DNA of 64,000 bases from Paraburkholderia phytofirmans OLGA172. Lineage in GTDB: Bacteria; Pseudomonadota; Gammaproteobacteria; Burkholderiales; Burkholderiaceae. The notes under the pieces were generated by a model. That model saw only the letters and a program-made list of their open reading frames with translations. It searched no databases and was not told the origin of the DNA. Positions within the stretch are counted from its first letter, which is position 1. The number at the start of each line of letters is the position of its first letter. Both the position numbers and the translations under genes were made by a program. Below are positions 18,163 through 27,704 of the stretch, one piece after another. The stretch spans positions 3,162,001 to 3,226,000 of the forward strand of contig NZ_CP014578.1 of assembly GCF_001634365.1 (NCBI RefSeq). The letters run 5' to 3'.

Positions 18163-18543
18163 TTAAGATTCAAAATCGAGTCCGCCGATCAATGCCGTCG
18201 GCTCGGCTTGGGTGTGCGAGACAAAATCCAGTTCGCGCACTTGGCGCCAGGCTTCGAGCTTGCGCGGCAATGCGGCCAGATAGCCGGCGAAGCGCGCCTG
18301 CCCTTCCGCCCCCATCAGACGTTCGATCTCGTCGCTGTCCCAGGTGAGAAACAGATTCAACGGATGCGGGTAGTGGCCGAGGCCTTCGATCGGCGCTGCG
18401 TGGATCCGCACGCGAGTGGGGTGGCCGTGGCCGCCGTAAGGCAGCACTTCGGTGTGCACAGTGGTGCCGAAACAGGCGGCGAGCGCCTCGGCGATGCGAG
18501 GTGCAAACTGTTCATCGAAACGAGTGGCACTCTCTTGGCGCAT
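18163..18543 (-). CDS. Hypothetical small soluble protein
   Basis: A 126-aa protein with no motif I can assign. It begins MRQESATRFDEQFAPRIAEA and contains PYGGHGHPTRVRIHAAP and LFLTWDSDEIERLMG. No signal peptide or membrane segment is apparent. Codon bias matches neighbouring genes, which supports real coding. It is convergent with the second chemoreceptor and lies upstream of a LysR gene on the same strand with a 150-bp gap. It looks like a lineage-restricted conserved hypothetical; I do not recognise a function. Confidence 0.65.
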   Translation of the reverse strand: MRQESATRFDEQFAPRIAEALAACFGTTVHTEVLPYGGHGHPTRVRIHAAPIEGLGHYPHPLNLFLTWDSDEIERLMGAEGQARFAGYLAALPRKLEAWRQVRELDFVSHTQAEPTALIGGLDFES

Positions 18544-18693
18544 CCAGGTCTCCGACGGGCTTCACAACGAGCGAAGCATCGTAGCATGTGGGGCTGGCCG
18601 CGGTCGCGGAAGGCGCGGCGTGTGCGGATTCCGTTCGGCAGGGTTCCGTGCGTCATGCGCACGTTCCTCAAAGGAAAACCGCTTGCTCGCAGC

Positions 18694-19602
18694 TCAAGCA
18701 GAGCCCCCTCTTCCACTTCCCCTCACCTGCTCCAGAATGAACTCGATAAAACTCGCCGCCGCGCGCGTGTGATGCCGATTCGGCATATAGAGCAGGTACA
18801 TATTCGTACCGAAAATGCTTAAACGCCATTCATCGAGCGCCGTCACCACATCCCCACGACGCAAGTCGTCCTGCACCACGTAATCGGGCACCAGACCGAC
18901 ACCCAGGCCGGCCAGCACCGCCTGGCGCAAGAATAGAAAGTTCTCGGAAATAATCGTCGGTTCCAGCAGCACTTCGTGGCGCTCGTCGCGCAGATACGCC
19001 GCCACGCGCAACTGCTTGCCGACCACCGCCGCCGTAATCAACGGCGCCGTGCGCAGATCATCAAGCCGCACCGGCATGCCGCGGCTTTCGGCAAAATCCG
19101 GCGAAGCACAGGCAACATAGCGCACCGGCCCCATGTCGCGCGCGACGAGATTCTGCGGCGGCTCGGACATCACCCGCACCGCGATGTCGACCTCGTCGCG
19201 CATCAGATCCTCCACGCGATTCTCGAACATCACATCCAGCACGATGCCCGGATAAAGACGCTTGAATGCGATCAGCCAATCCGACATCACCAGTTGCCCA
19301 TAGCCACTCGGCACACTCAATCGCACTCGCCCCTGCAAGCTCTGTCCGAGCGTGGTGACCGACTCGCGCGCGGCCAGCAGCGCGTTCTGGATCGTGCGGC
19401 CGTGCTCGTATAACTGCAGACCGATTTCGGTCGCCTCGACCCGGCGCGTGGTGCGCCTCACCAGTTGCAGCCCGATGGAGCGCTCCAGCTGGTTCAGGTG
19501 GTAGCTCACGTTCGCGCGGCTCATTTTCAGCCGCCGCGCGGCTTCGCTCAGGTTGCCCGCATCGAGGATATCGACCAGCAAGGTCAGCGAATTGACGTCC
19601 AT
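18694..19602 (-). CDS. LysR family transcriptional regulator
   Basis: A 302-aa LysR protein. The N-terminal winged HTH contains GNLSEAARRLKMSRANVSYH followed by LNQLERSIGLQLVRRTTRRV. A periplasmic-binding-fold effector domain follows, including VRLSVPSGYGQLVMSDWL and GLGVGLVPDYVV. Start MDVNSLTLLVD at 19602; the upstream ATG at 19641 would place the start inside the palindromic operator. It is divergent from the acyl-CoA oxidation operon and probably controls it. The effector may be a CoA intermediate or free acid (inference). Confidence 0.9.
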   Translation of the reverse strand: MDVNSLTLLVDILDAGNLSEAARRLKMSRANVSYHLNQLERSIGLQLVRRTTRRVEATEIGLQLYEHGRTIQNALLAARESVTTLGQSLQGRVRLSVPSGYGQLVMSDWLIAFKRLYPGIVLDVMFENRVEDLMRDEVDIAVRVMSEPPQNLVARDMGPVRYVACASPDFAESRGMPVRLDDLRTAPLITAAVVGKQLRVAAYLRDERHEVLLEPTIISENFLFLRQAVLAGLGVGLVPDYVVQDDLRRGDVVTALDEWRLSIFGTNMYLLYMPNRHHTRAAASFIEFILEQVRGSGRGGSA

Positions 19603-19614
19603 GACACGGCCTTT

Positions 19615-19671
19615 GTCAAAATAGTTTTGACAGTCTGTCAACGGTCTATGTAATTGTCAACAAACCTTGAC
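19615..19671. promoter_or_regulatory. Divergent operator with three inverted repeats built from GTCAA/TTGAC
   Basis: GTCAAAA-TAG-TTTTGAC (19615-19631) is a perfect palindrome. TTGACAG-T-CTGTCAA (19627-19641) is a second one overlapping it. GTCAA-N6-TTGAC (19656-19671) is a third. All lie between the LysR start and the first catabolic gene, the usual place for LysR recognition and activation sites. Confidence 0.65.
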
Positions 19672-19758
19672 CAACCGACAATCGCAGAATTCGCCAGACC
19701 CGGTATGCCCCGATCTGCCTCGATCTGGCCCGGTAACCAACCGTCAGGAGACGACACG

Positions 19759-21879
19759 ATGACCCTCACCTCTTCCGCCGACGTTGTGACGCGCGAATTG
19801 CGCGGCAAAGTCCTGCTAGTCACGATCGACCACGCGCCAGTCAACGCCTTGTCCGCCGACGTGCGGCGCGGCCTGCTCGCCGCCATTGAAGCCGCGGATG
19901 CCGACAAGGCCGTCGAGGCCGTGCTGATCGTCGGCGCCGGGCGCAACTTCATCGCAGGTGCGGACCTTCGCGAGTTCGGCAAGCCGCCGGTGCCGCCGTC
20001 GCTGCCGGATGTCTGCAACCGCATCGAAGCGTGTGCGAAGCCGGTGGTGGCCGCCATTCACGGCGCCGCGCTCGGCGGCGGCCTGGAAGTGGCCCTCGCG
20101 GCGCACTACCGCCTCGCCGTGAATGGCGCGAAGCTCGGTTTGCCCGAAGTGCAACTCGGCCTGCTGCCGGGCGCAGGCGGCACGCAGCGTGCGCCGCGCC
20201 TGATCGGCGCGCAGGCCGCCCTCGACCTGATCCTGAGCGGCCGCCATGCCAGCGCGAAAGAAGCGCTCGCGCTCGGCCTCGTCGACCGGCTCGGCAGCAG
20301 CGACGACATCCTCGCTGAAGGACTCGCCTATGTGCACGAACTGCTGGCCGCTCACGCGCCAGTGCGGCGCACGCGCGACGCCACTGCGCTAGGCGACCGC
20401 GCCGCGAGCCTCGCCGCCGTCACCACCGCACGCGCGGAAACGGCGAAGAAATCGCGCGGCCTGTTCTCCCCGCTCAAAATCGTCGATGCCGTGGAAGCCG
20501 CCGTCGAACAGCCTTTCGAAGACGGCCTGCGGCTCGAACGCAAACTGTTCCTGGAATGCATCGACAGCCCGCAGCGTGCCGGGCTGATTCACGCGTTCTT
20601 TGCCGAGCGCGAAGTGCTCAAGGCGCCGGAAACACGCGAGGAAAAACCACGCGCGCTGAACAGGATCGGCGTGGTGGGCGGCGGCCTGATGGGTGCGGGT
20701 ATCGCCGTCGCGGTGCTCGACGCAGGCTTGCCGGTGACGATGATCGAACGCGACGACGCGTCGCTCGCGCGCGGCCGCGCGCACATCGAAAAGGTCTACG
20801 ACGGTCTGATCGCCAAAGGCCGCATGAGTGCGGAGAAAAAAGCCGACGTGATGACGCGCTGGCAGGGCAGCACCTCGTACGACGCCCTCGCCGACGCCGA
20901 TCTGGTGATCGAAGCGGTATTCGAGGACCTGGCGGTGAAAAAAGCCGTGTTCGCCGAACTCGATCGCGTCTGCCAGGCCGGCGCAGTGCTGGCCACCAAC
21001 ACGTCGTATCTTGACATCGACGCGATCGCGGCCAGCATTTCGCGCCCCGCGGACGTGATCGGCCTGCACTTCTTCTCCCCCGCCAACATCATGAAGCTGC
21101 TGGAAGTGGTGGTGCCGAAGCAGGTCAGCGCGGACGTGGTCGCCACCGCGTTCGAACTCGCGAAGAAACTGCGCAAGACGCCGGTGCGTGCCGGCGTGTG
21201 CGACGGCTTCATCGGCAATCGCGTGCTGGCGGTGTATCGCAGCGCGGCGGACGCGATGATGGAAGACGGCGCGTCACCCTATCAGATCGATTCGGCCGTG
21301 CGTGCGTTCGGCTTCCCAATGGGTCCGTTCCAGGTGGCCGATCTCGCGGGTGGCGACATTGGCTGGGCCACGCGCAAGCGGCGCGCGGCCACGCGGAACC
21401 CTCAGGCGCGCTATGTGCAGATCGCCGATCGGCTTTGCGAACGCGGCTGGTTCGGCCAGAAAACCGGTCGTGGATTTTATCTGTACCCCGAAGGTTCGCG
21501 CGCCGGCGTGCCGGACGCTGAGGTCGAGGCCATCATCGACGCCGAGCGCGAACGCGCCGGCATTACGCCACGCACGTTCACCGACGATGAAATCATGCGC
21601 CGCTATATGGCCGCGATGATCAACGAAGGGGCCAACGTCGTGCATGAAGGCATCGCACTGCGGCCGCTCGATGTCGACGTAACCTTCCTCTATGGCTACG
21701 GCTTTCCGCGTCACCGCGGCGGTCCGATGAAATACGCCGATACGGTAGGCCTCGCCACGGTTCTCGCGGACATCCGCGAGTTCGCCAAAGAAGATCCGCT
21801 GTTCTGGCAAGCGTCGCCGCTGCTGGTCGAACTGGTGGAGCGCGGCGCCGATTTCGCGAGCCTCAACCAGTCGGCTTGA
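19759..21879 (+). CDS. Bifunctional enoyl-CoA hydratase / 3-hydroxyacyl-CoA dehydrogenase (FadB/FadJ-like; PimF-like by context)
   Basis: A 706-aa fusion. The N-terminal crotonase domain has GRNFIAGADLREFG, GAALGGGLEVALAAHYRLA and LGLPEVQLGLLPGAGG, with the two glutamates expected for hydratase activity. The NAD-binding 3-hydroxyacyl-CoA dehydrogenase part begins at about residue 300 (IGVVGGGLMGAGIAVAVLDA), with GLHFFSPANIMKLLEVV and the C-terminal repeat domain. Start MTLTSSADVV at 19759 follows CAGGAGA. It performs the two middle steps of beta-oxidation. Together with the next two genes it resembles the pim (dicarboxylate) cluster, but no ligase or thiolase is linked here. Confidence 0.9.
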   Translation: MTLTSSADVVTRELRGKVLLVTIDHAPVNALSADVRRGLLAAIEAADADKAVEAVLIVGAGRNFIAGADLREFGKPPVPPSLPDVCNRIEACAKPVVAAIHGAALGGGLEVALAAHYRLAVNGAKLGLPEVQLGLLPGAGGTQRAPRLIGAQAALDLILSGRHASAKEALALGLVDRLGSSDDILAEGLAYVHELLAAHAPVRRTRDATALGDRAASLAAVTTARAETAKKSRGLFSPLKIVDAVEAAVEQPFEDGLRLERKLFLECIDSPQRAGLIHAFFAEREVLKAPETREEKPRALNRIGVVGGGLMGAGIAVAVLDAGLPVTMIERDDASLARGRAHIEKVYDGLIAKGRMSAEKKADVMTRWQGSTSYDALADADLVIEAVFEDLAVKKAVFAELDRVCQAGAVLATNTSYLDIDAIAASISRPADVIGLHFFSPANIMKLLEVVVPKQVSADVVATAFELAKKLRKTPVRAGVCDGFIGNRVLAVYRSAADAMMEDGASPYQIDSAVRAFGFPMGPFQVADLAGGDIGWATRKRRAATRNPQARYVQIADRLCERGWFGQKTGRGFYLYPEGSRAGVPDAEVEAIIDAERERAGITPRTFTDDEIMRRYMAAMINEGANVVHEGIALRPLDVDVTFLYGYGFPRHRGGPMKYADTVGLATVLADIREFAKEDPLFWQASPLLVELVERGADFASLNQSA

Positions 21880-21977
21880 GACGGCACGTCATTTGGAACA
21901 TGCCCGACCGGTGGCGGCCTGATCGCCCCCGGTCCGCCGGTCCGCCGGTCCGATAAATATCGAGGAAAGAACCCGCT

Positions 21978-23186
21978 ATGAATCTGAACTTCACACCTGA
22001 AGAAGAGGCATTTCGCACCGACGTGCAGCGCTTTTTGCGCGACAAGATCCCGCAGCGTCTCGCCGGCAAGGTCCATGGCGGCCGCCGCCTCACGCGCGAC
22101 GACATGGCCGAGTGGCAAGCGATACTCAACGCGCAAGGCTGGCTCGCCAATCATTGGCCGAAGGAGTACGGCGGCCCGGGCTGGAACGCCGTGCAGAAAT
22201 TTATCTTCGAGAATGAATGCGCATTGGCAGGCGCACCGCGTATCGTGCCGTTCGGCGTCAACATGCTCGGCCCGGTGTTGATCAAATACGGCAACGAGGC
22301 GCAAAAACGCCACTGGTTGCCGCGCATTCTCGACGGCTCGGACTGGTGGTGCCAAGGCTACTCGGAACCGGGCGCGGGCTCGGACCTCGCCTCGGTCAAG
22401 ACCACCGCGGTACGCGGCAGCGACGCGCAAGGCGAGCACTACGTCGTCAACGGCCAGAAGACCTGGACCACGCTCGGCCACTACGCGAACATGATCTTCT
22501 GCCTCGTGCGCACCGCCACCGACGTGCGCAAGCAGGAAGGCATCAGTTTCCTACTGATCGACATGAATACGCCAGGCGTCGACGTGCGCCCGATCATCAC
22601 GCTCGATGGCGAGCACGAAGTCAACGAAGTGTTCTTCACGGACGTACGCGTGCCCGTCGAGAACCTCGTCGGCGAAGAGAACAAGGGCTGGACCTACGCC
22701 AAATACCTGCTCACGTATGAGCGTACCAATATCGCGGGCGTCGGCTTCTCGGTGGCCGCTTTCAATCGGCTGCGCAAGATCGCCGCGAAACAGCAGCGCA
22801 ACGGCCGGCCACTGGCGGATGATCCGTCGTTTGCCGCACGCATGGCGCGCGTCGAGATCGATCTGGAGAACATGAAGACCACCAACCTGCGCGTGATCGC
22901 GGCGGTGGCCGGCGGCGGCGTACCGGGCGCCGAGAGTTCGATGCTGAAAATTCGCGGCACTGAGATCCGCCAGGAAATCTCCTCGCTCACACGCCGCGCG
23001 ATGGGACCGTATGCGCAGCCGTTCGTCGAGGAAGCCTTGCACGATGGCTTCGAGGGCACACCAGTCGGCCCCGACGAAGCCGCGAGCGCTGCCGCGCTTT
23101 ACTTCAACAACCGCAAGCTGTCGATCTTCGGCGGCTCCAATGAAATCCAGAAGAACATCATTTCCAAAATGATCCTGGGACTGTAA
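21978..23186 (+). CDS. Acyl-CoA dehydrogenase, large-subunit type (PimC-like)
   Basis: A 402-aa FAD-dependent acyl-CoA dehydrogenase starting MNLNFTPEEEAFRTDVQRF. Diagnostic stretches include GWLANHWPKEYGGPGWNAVQ, DWWCQGYSEPGAGSDLASVK and the C-terminal SIFGGSNEIQKNIISKM. It matches the PimC-type subgroup, which pairs with a smaller partner encoded next to it. Electrons would go to ETF and then to the quinone pool via the ETF oxidoreductase found at 43-45 kb. The substrate is probably a dicarboxylyl-CoA or branched or cyclic acyl-CoA. It is 98 bp after the FadB-like gene and 12 bp before its partner. Confidence 0.88.
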   Translation: MNLNFTPEEEAFRTDVQRFLRDKIPQRLAGKVHGGRRLTRDDMAEWQAILNAQGWLANHWPKEYGGPGWNAVQKFIFENECALAGAPRIVPFGVNMLGPVLIKYGNEAQKRHWLPRILDGSDWWCQGYSEPGAGSDLASVKTTAVRGSDAQGEHYVVNGQKTWTTLGHYANMIFCLVRTATDVRKQEGISFLLIDMNTPGVDVRPIITLDGEHEVNEVFFTDVRVPVENLVGEENKGWTYAKYLLTYERTNIAGVGFSVAAFNRLRKIAAKQQRNGRPLADDPSFAARMARVEIDLENMKTTNLRVIAAVAGGGVPGAESSMLKIRGTEIRQEISSLTRRAMGPYAQPFVEEALHDGFEGTPVGPDEAASAAALYFNNRKLSIFGGSNEIQKNIISKMILGL

Positions 23187-23198
23187 GGGGCACACGCC

Positions 23199-24329
23199 AT
23201 GAATTTCCAGCACACCGAAGATCGCCGCATGCTGGCGGATACGCTCAACCGTTTTGTCACTGAGCAATACGGCTTCGAAACGCGCGACCGGATCGCGTGC
23301 TCGCCTGAGGGCTTCAGCGCCGACCAGTGGAATCGTTTCGCGGAACTCGGCATTATCGGCGCCTTGTTCGATGAAGCCGAGGGTGGCTTTGGCGGCGGCG
23401 GCTTCGATATCGCTGTCGTCTTCGAGAGTCTGGGCCGCGGCCTCGTGGTCGAGCCGTTTCTCGATACGCTAATCGTCGGTCAGGCGATCGCGCGTGGCGG
23501 CAATGAAACGCAAAAGACCGCGCTTGGCGATTTGATCGACGGATCCCGGCTCGTTGCGCTTGCGCATGGCGAGCCGGACGGCCACTACGAACTATCGCGC
23601 GTGACGACGCGTGCAGAACGCAACGGCAACGCGTGGAAGCTGAATGGCGCGAAAGCGGTCGTTCAGCAGGGCGAGAACGCGTCTCTCTTTCTCGTCTCCG
23701 CGCGCACGGACGGCGCCGACGATGACGAAGCCGGCATCGCGCTCTTTCTCGTCCCTCGCGACGCCGCCGGTGTCAACGTGCGCGGCTATCGCAAGATCGA
23801 CGGCGGCCGCGCGGCCGAGGTCGCGTTCGACAACGTCACGCTGGGCGACGACGCATTGCTCGGCACACCCGGCGAAGGTTTTGCGACGCTCGAATACGCG
23901 ATCAGTTGCGGCGTGCTTGCCTTGTGCTCCGAAGCGGTCGGCGCGATGGATGTCGCTAAGGACTACACGCTTGAGTACCTGCGTACACGCAAACAGTTTG
24001 GCATGCCGATCGGCAGCTTCCAGGCGTTGCAGCACCGGATGGCGGATCTGCTGCTCGAGATCGAGCAGGCGCGATCGGCGGTGATCAACGCTGCGGCGGC
24101 GCTTGGGGCTGAGCGCACCGTGCGGGAACGGGCGGTTTCGGCGGCGAAGTACAGTATCGGCCGGATCGGGGCGCTAGTCGCCGAGGAATGTATTCAGCTG
24201 CATGGCGGTATCGGCATGACGTGGGAGTTGCCGTTGGCTCACTATGCGAAGCGCCTCGTGATGATCGACCATCAACTGGGCGACGAGGATCATCACCTCG
24301 AGCGGTATATCGCGCTCGGGAGGGGTTGA
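23199..24329 (+). CDS. Acyl-CoA dehydrogenase, small-subunit type (PimD-like)
   Basis: A 376-aa acyl-CoA dehydrogenase homologue starting MNFQHTEDRRMLADTLNRF. The N-terminal helical region, the middle beta domain (VALAHGEPDGHYELSRV) and the C-terminal helices with RKQFGMPIGSFQALQHRMAD and QLHGGIGMTWELPLAHYAKR are present. The sequence is divergent relative to the large subunit, as for PimD. It is likely to form a heteromer with the preceding protein, 12 bp upstream. This is the last gene of the operon; a 104-bp inverted-repeat element begins 16 bp after its stop. Confidence 0.87.
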   Translation: MNFQHTEDRRMLADTLNRFVTEQYGFETRDRIACSPEGFSADQWNRFAELGIIGALFDEAEGGFGGGGFDIAVVFESLGRGLVVEPFLDTLIVGQAIARGGNETQKTALGDLIDGSRLVALAHGEPDGHYELSRVTTRAERNGNAWKLNGAKAVVQQGENASLFLVSARTDGADDDEAGIALFLVPRDAAGVNVRGYRKIDGGRAAEVAFDNVTLGDDALLGTPGEGFATLEYAISCGVLALCSEAVGAMDVAKDYTLEYLRTRKQFGMPIGSFQALQHRMADLLLEIEQARSAVINAAAALGAERTVRERAVSAAKYSIGRIGALVAEECIQLHGGIGMTWELPLAHYAKRLVMIDHQLGDEDHHLERYIALGRG

Positions 24330-24344
24330 GCGCTGGATTCAAGG

Positions 24345-24448
24345 CCGTGGATCTGATTGCCGGGTTGTGGGGAAACACGTCGCGTACCCGCTTAGCCGCA
24401 GCCGCTCTTTCGCCGCCCAGGCGGTCCCAACGAACTCCAGATCCACGG
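24345..24448. repeat. 104-bp element bounded by 11-bp perfect inverted repeats
   Basis: CCGTGGATCTG (24345-24355) and CAGATCCACGG (24438-24448) are exact inverted copies. Inside lies a second hairpin, CCGCC-CA-GGCGG (24413-24424). No reading frame of credible coding bias is present. It could be a REP- or MITE-like interspersed element, or a structured 3' end of the acyl-CoA operon. Confidence 0.55.
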
Positions 24449-24970
24449 TACAAGATCCCCTTTCGCCGTGCCAGAAGACGCGGGAAGTCCAGCGTTGCCT
24501 GAAAATCACGTGCCCGCAGCCATAGCGCGCATGCGGGGTCGCTGCTTTAGAGCAAGGAGTACGTAGACGCGCGATATGCAGATTCACGCCTTGGGTGCCA
24601 CCCGTACGTTCATTTTTCTCGTCGGTCGTTGAACGATGCGGTCTGCCATGACGTTAGTGCAAAGCGCAGCGATGGAACATACCTGGAAATGAGTATCTCC
24701 ACGTCGCTCTCGACCCCGTTCGATATACGGTTTGCAAATCATACGAAGATTCGGCGCGGCGTGCATCGGACTAAAGTCCCATGCCGAAGATATCAATCGC
24801 GCCAGGTTAAACCCGTATCGCCCGAATTTACGTGCTGCAAACGCCAAAAAAATAGTTTTTTCCGCTACTGAGAGTGCACTAGCATTGCCGGCACAAACAA
24901 TAAACCGGCCAGCGCGCGCATTCAAATACGTCAATCGGCGCGCAGCCCATCGACCAGAAAAAGAACTGCC
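24449..24970. other. Intergenic region without recognised gene
   Basis: About 520 bases, noticeably richer in A/T than the flanks after about 24600. Short open frames occur on both strands but lack the codon bias of the genome. It precedes the third chemoreceptor gene, whose promoter must lie here. I could not find a clean sigma-28-type promoter. Confidence 0.5.
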
Positions 24971-26569
24971 ATGGCCCAAATTAAAGTCTCCGCGCGACTG
25001 GCGCTTGGTTTCGGCACCGTACTCCTATTGCTCACGGCCATTTCCGCTATGGGGATGAGCGGCGTAGCCAGTATCCGCGGCAAACTCGACGACATCGTCA
25101 AAGTCCACGACGCCGAGACGGCACTTGCTACGAACCTGCGTGGCGCGGTCAGCGGCATCGCCATTGCGATCCGCAACGTGGCTTTGTTGACGGACGAGAA
25201 AGACGTCGCGAACGAACAGGCGTCCATTGCCAGGCAAGAAGCGGTTTATACAGAGAACTATCAGGCGCTTGGGCGCCTGTTCAACGCGTCGTCCCTGACG
25301 ACCGACGACGAGCGCCGGCTATTCGCCATGCTAAGGCAGGAAGAAGCCGCAACCTTGCCGCTCGTCGAAAAGGAAGCACGGAGTTGGGCACTGTCGACCG
25401 ATCAGGACGCGGCAGTGAAGGTCCTCGTGAGCGAAGTGCGTCCGAAACAGGTCGTCTGGCTGACCACCCTCGACGAACTGCTTACGCTGGAACAAACCCG
25501 CAGTCGGGCCGCAGCGAATGGCGCCGCTTCCACCTACGCGACCTTGCAGGCGGTCACCGCCGCCTCGGTGGCAACCGCGCTGCTGATCGGCTTGACGGCG
25601 GCGTTTCTGATTACGCGCGGCATACTCAGGCAGCTTGGTGCGGAGCCCGCCGAGGCACAGCGCATGGCACGGGAGATCGCCGCCGGCAATCTTGCGGTGG
25701 CAGTCAAGCTGAACAAAGGCGACACACATAGCCTGATGGCCTCGCTCGAAACGATGCGCGTGCAACTGACATCCATCGTCACGCAAATCAAGACTTCAGC
25801 AGAGTCGATCGCAGTGCGTGCCGACGAGACGGCCGAAGGCAACGCCGATCTTTCGCAACGTACCGAGCAGCAAGCCGCCTCGCTGCAACAGACGGCTGCC
25901 AGCATGGCGGAATTGACCTCCACGGTCAGGCAGAACAGCGAGGACGCCACGCAAGCTAGCGCGATTGCAAACATGGCTTCCGACACTGCCGTCCAGGGTG
26001 GCCAAGTGGTCGAACGCGTCGTCACGACCATGAAGGACATCTCCACGAGTTCGTCGAAAGTCGGGCAGATCATCAGCGTGATCGAAGGCATCGCGTTCCA
26101 GACGAACATCCTTGCGCTGAACGCCGCCGTCGAAGCGGCCCGCGCTGGTGCTCAGGGACGCGGATTTGCGGTGGTCGCGAGCGAGGTGCGCACGCTGGCT
26201 CAGCGTAGCGCGGGAGCGGCCAAGGAAATCAAGACATTGATCGAGCAGTCGGCCGGGCACGTCGTAGCCGGCGCCCACCTCGTTGCCGAGGCAGGCGCGA
26301 CGATTGACCAGGTCATGCGATCGGTGCATCAGCTCACCGGCATCATGGGCAAGATCGCGCACGCATCGACCGCGCAAACGACGGGCATCGAGCAGGTCAA
26401 CCACGCCGTTTCCGAAATGGATAAGGTCACTCAGCAAAATGCGGCACTTGTCGAACAGGTTTCCACCGCAGCGCGATCCATGGCCAGCCGGGCAAGCGGT
26501 CTGCGCGATTCAGTGGCGGTCTTCAGAATCGGCGATATGCAGGAAGCGGACGCGGCCGTGCATGATTAG
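24971..26569 (+). CDS. Methyl-accepting chemotaxis protein, four-helix-bundle type
   Basis: A 532-aa chemoreceptor with TM1 at about 8-29, a periplasmic helical sensor of about 160 residues, TM2 at about 190-217 ending [15 protein letters not shown], then HAMP and a signalling domain. The tip reads [20 protein letters not shown], then [15 protein letters not shown]; the usual glutamate of RAGEQGRGF is Ala. A monocistronic unit separated from the catabolic operon by 640 bp of non-coding DNA. The ligand is unknown. Confidence 0.92.
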   Translation: MAQIKVSARLALGFGTVLLLLTAISAMGMSGVASIRGKLDDIVKVHDAETALATNLRGAVSGIAIAIRNVALLTDEKDVANEQASIARQEAVYTENYQALGRLFNASSLTTDDERRLFAMLRQEEAATLPLVEKEARSWALSTDQDAAVKVLVSEVRPKQVVWLTTLDELLTLEQTRSRAAANGAASTYATLQAVTAASVATALLIGLTAAFLITRGILRQLGAEPAEAQRMAREIAAGNLAVAVKLNKGDTHSLMASLETMRVQLTSIVTQIKTSAESIAVRADETAEGNADLSQRTEQQAASLQQTAASMAELTSTVRQNSEDATQASAIANMASDTAVQGGQVVERVVTTMKDISTSSSKVGQIISVIEGIAFQTNILALNAAVEAARAGAQGRGFAVVASEVRTLAQRSAGAAKEIKTLIEQSAGHVVAGAHLVAEAGATIDQVMRSVHQLTGIMGKIAHASTAQTTGIEQVNHAVSEMDKVTQQNAALVEQVSTAARSMASRASGLRDSVAVFRIGDMQEADAAVHD

Positions 26570-26591
26570 GATACGGACGCAGAAATAGAAA

Positions 26592-26622
26592 AAGGCCTCA
26601 CAAGCATTGCTTGTAAGGCCTT
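26592..26622 (-). terminator. Hairpin terminator downstream of tRNA-Pro (probably bidirectional)
   Basis: AAGGCCT-C-ACAAGC / GCTTGT-A-AGGCCTT pairs 13 of 14 positions around a 3-nt loop (26592-26622). On the minus strand it is followed by TTTTTC, and on plus by a looser T-rich stretch. It can end both the tRNA transcript and the chemoreceptor mRNA. Confidence 0.75.
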
Positions 26623-26626
26623 GATT

Positions 26627-26707
<81 letters not shown>

Positions 26708-26770
26708 AACAGCTAAAAATTATAACAGACACTTCAAGCGATTAGAACCGCTCTACGCTAACAAAACAAA

Positions 26771-27178
26771 CTAGTGGCCCAACAGATCGATCACGTACAG
26801 TAATTCCTTGCGCAACTGCTCCACATCGACCGTAGCCGTCGCCGCTGCCGGCGCCACTGCGCCCTCGCCTTCCTCGACCACGTCAGCCGGCGCACCGTGC
26901 GCGCCACCGCCAGGCGAATCAAGCCGATTGCGCGCACCGTTGATCGTGAAGCCCTGTTCGTACAGCAACTCTCGAATCCGCCGGATCAACAGCACCTCAT
27001 GATGCTGGTAGTACCGGCGATTGCCACGCCGTTTGACCGGCCTCAACTGCGTGAACTCCTGTTCCCAATAGCGCAGCACATGCGGTTTCACGCCGCATAG
27101 TTCGCTGACCTCACCAATCGTGAAGTAGCGCTTCGCCGGAATCGGAGGCAAGACGACTTTTTCGATCGTCGCTGTCAT
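26771..27178 (-). CDS. MerR-family DNA-binding protein linked to ihfA
   Basis: A 135-aa protein with an N-terminal MerR winged [23 protein letters not shown], then [20 protein letters not shown]. The short C-terminal part is rich in Ala/Gly/Val (about residues 88-120) and has no metal-binding cysteines, so metal sensing is unlikely. This small MerR-like gene regularly follows ihfA in gamma- and betaproteobacteria, and its physiological role is poorly known. It lies 46 bp after ihfA and before tRNA-Pro. Confidence 0.88.
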   Translation of the reverse strand: MTATIEKVVLPPIPAKRYFTIGEVSELCGVKPHVLRYWEQEFTQLRPVKRRGNRRYYQHHEVLLIRRIRELLYEQGFTINGARNRLDSPGGGAHGAPADVVEEGEGAVAPAAATATVDVEQLRKELLYVIDLLGH

Positions 27179-27224
27179 CGTCAGTTAGCCGTCGTGGTGG
27201 GTTGCGCAGGAACGCGCCAGTCAA

Positions 27225-27635
27225 TCAGCGCGCGAAGCTCGCTTCAGCGCCGTTCTCGACCAGCGCTTTCAGCTTTTGACTTGCATGGAACGTCACAACA
27301 CGGCGCGCGGCAATCGGAATCGCCTCGCCGGTCTTCGGGTTTCTGCCGGGACGCTGCGGTTTGTCGCGCAACTGGAAGTTGCCGAACCCCGACAGCTTCA
27401 CGCTATCGCCACTCTCCAGCGCGTCGCGGATCACCTCGAAGAACGCTTCGACCATGTCTTTCGCTTCCCGCTTGTTGAGCCCGACATTGTCGAACAGCAA
27501 CTCGGCAAGTTCAGCTTTGGTCAGCGTCGGCGTTTCGGTGGAAACGGCCGCGGGTGATGTCGGAATTTCGCGAATCATGGCGCTGCGTTGCGCCGTAAGA
27601 AGGGCTTCGAAATCACTCGAGTTCATTTCATTCAT
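27225..27635 (-). CDS. ihfA: Integration host factor subunit alpha
   Basis: DNA-bending HU/IHF protein of 136 aa. The core [20 protein letters not shown] and the arm [20 protein letters not shown], then [20 protein letters not shown], are typical of IhfA. The N-terminal extension of about 30 residues beyond the E. coli form is usual in Burkholderiaceae. The start [10 protein letters not shown] at 27635 is preferred, though ATG 27626 and 27656 are in frame and no ribosome site is strong. It follows pheT by 69 bp, the conserved pheST-ihfA order. Confidence 0.93.
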   Translation of the reverse strand: MNEMNSSDFEALLTAQRSAMIREIPTSPAAVSTETPTLTKAELAELLFDNVGLNKREAKDMVEAFFEVIRDALESGDSVKLSGFGNFQLRDKPQRPGRNPKTGEAIPIAARRVVTFHASQKLKALVENGAEASFAR

Positions 27636-27704
27636 ATCTATCAAATGGCGCGCCAAGCAGAAACGGAAGTTGCGGGAAAATGCCGTGCAAATGTTAAGTG
27701 CGGG

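Noticed and set aside
24584..24979. 131-codon minus-strand frame in the gap before the third chemoreceptor
   Set aside because: Poor codon bias, no ribosome site, no recognisable domain, and it overlaps the receptor start.
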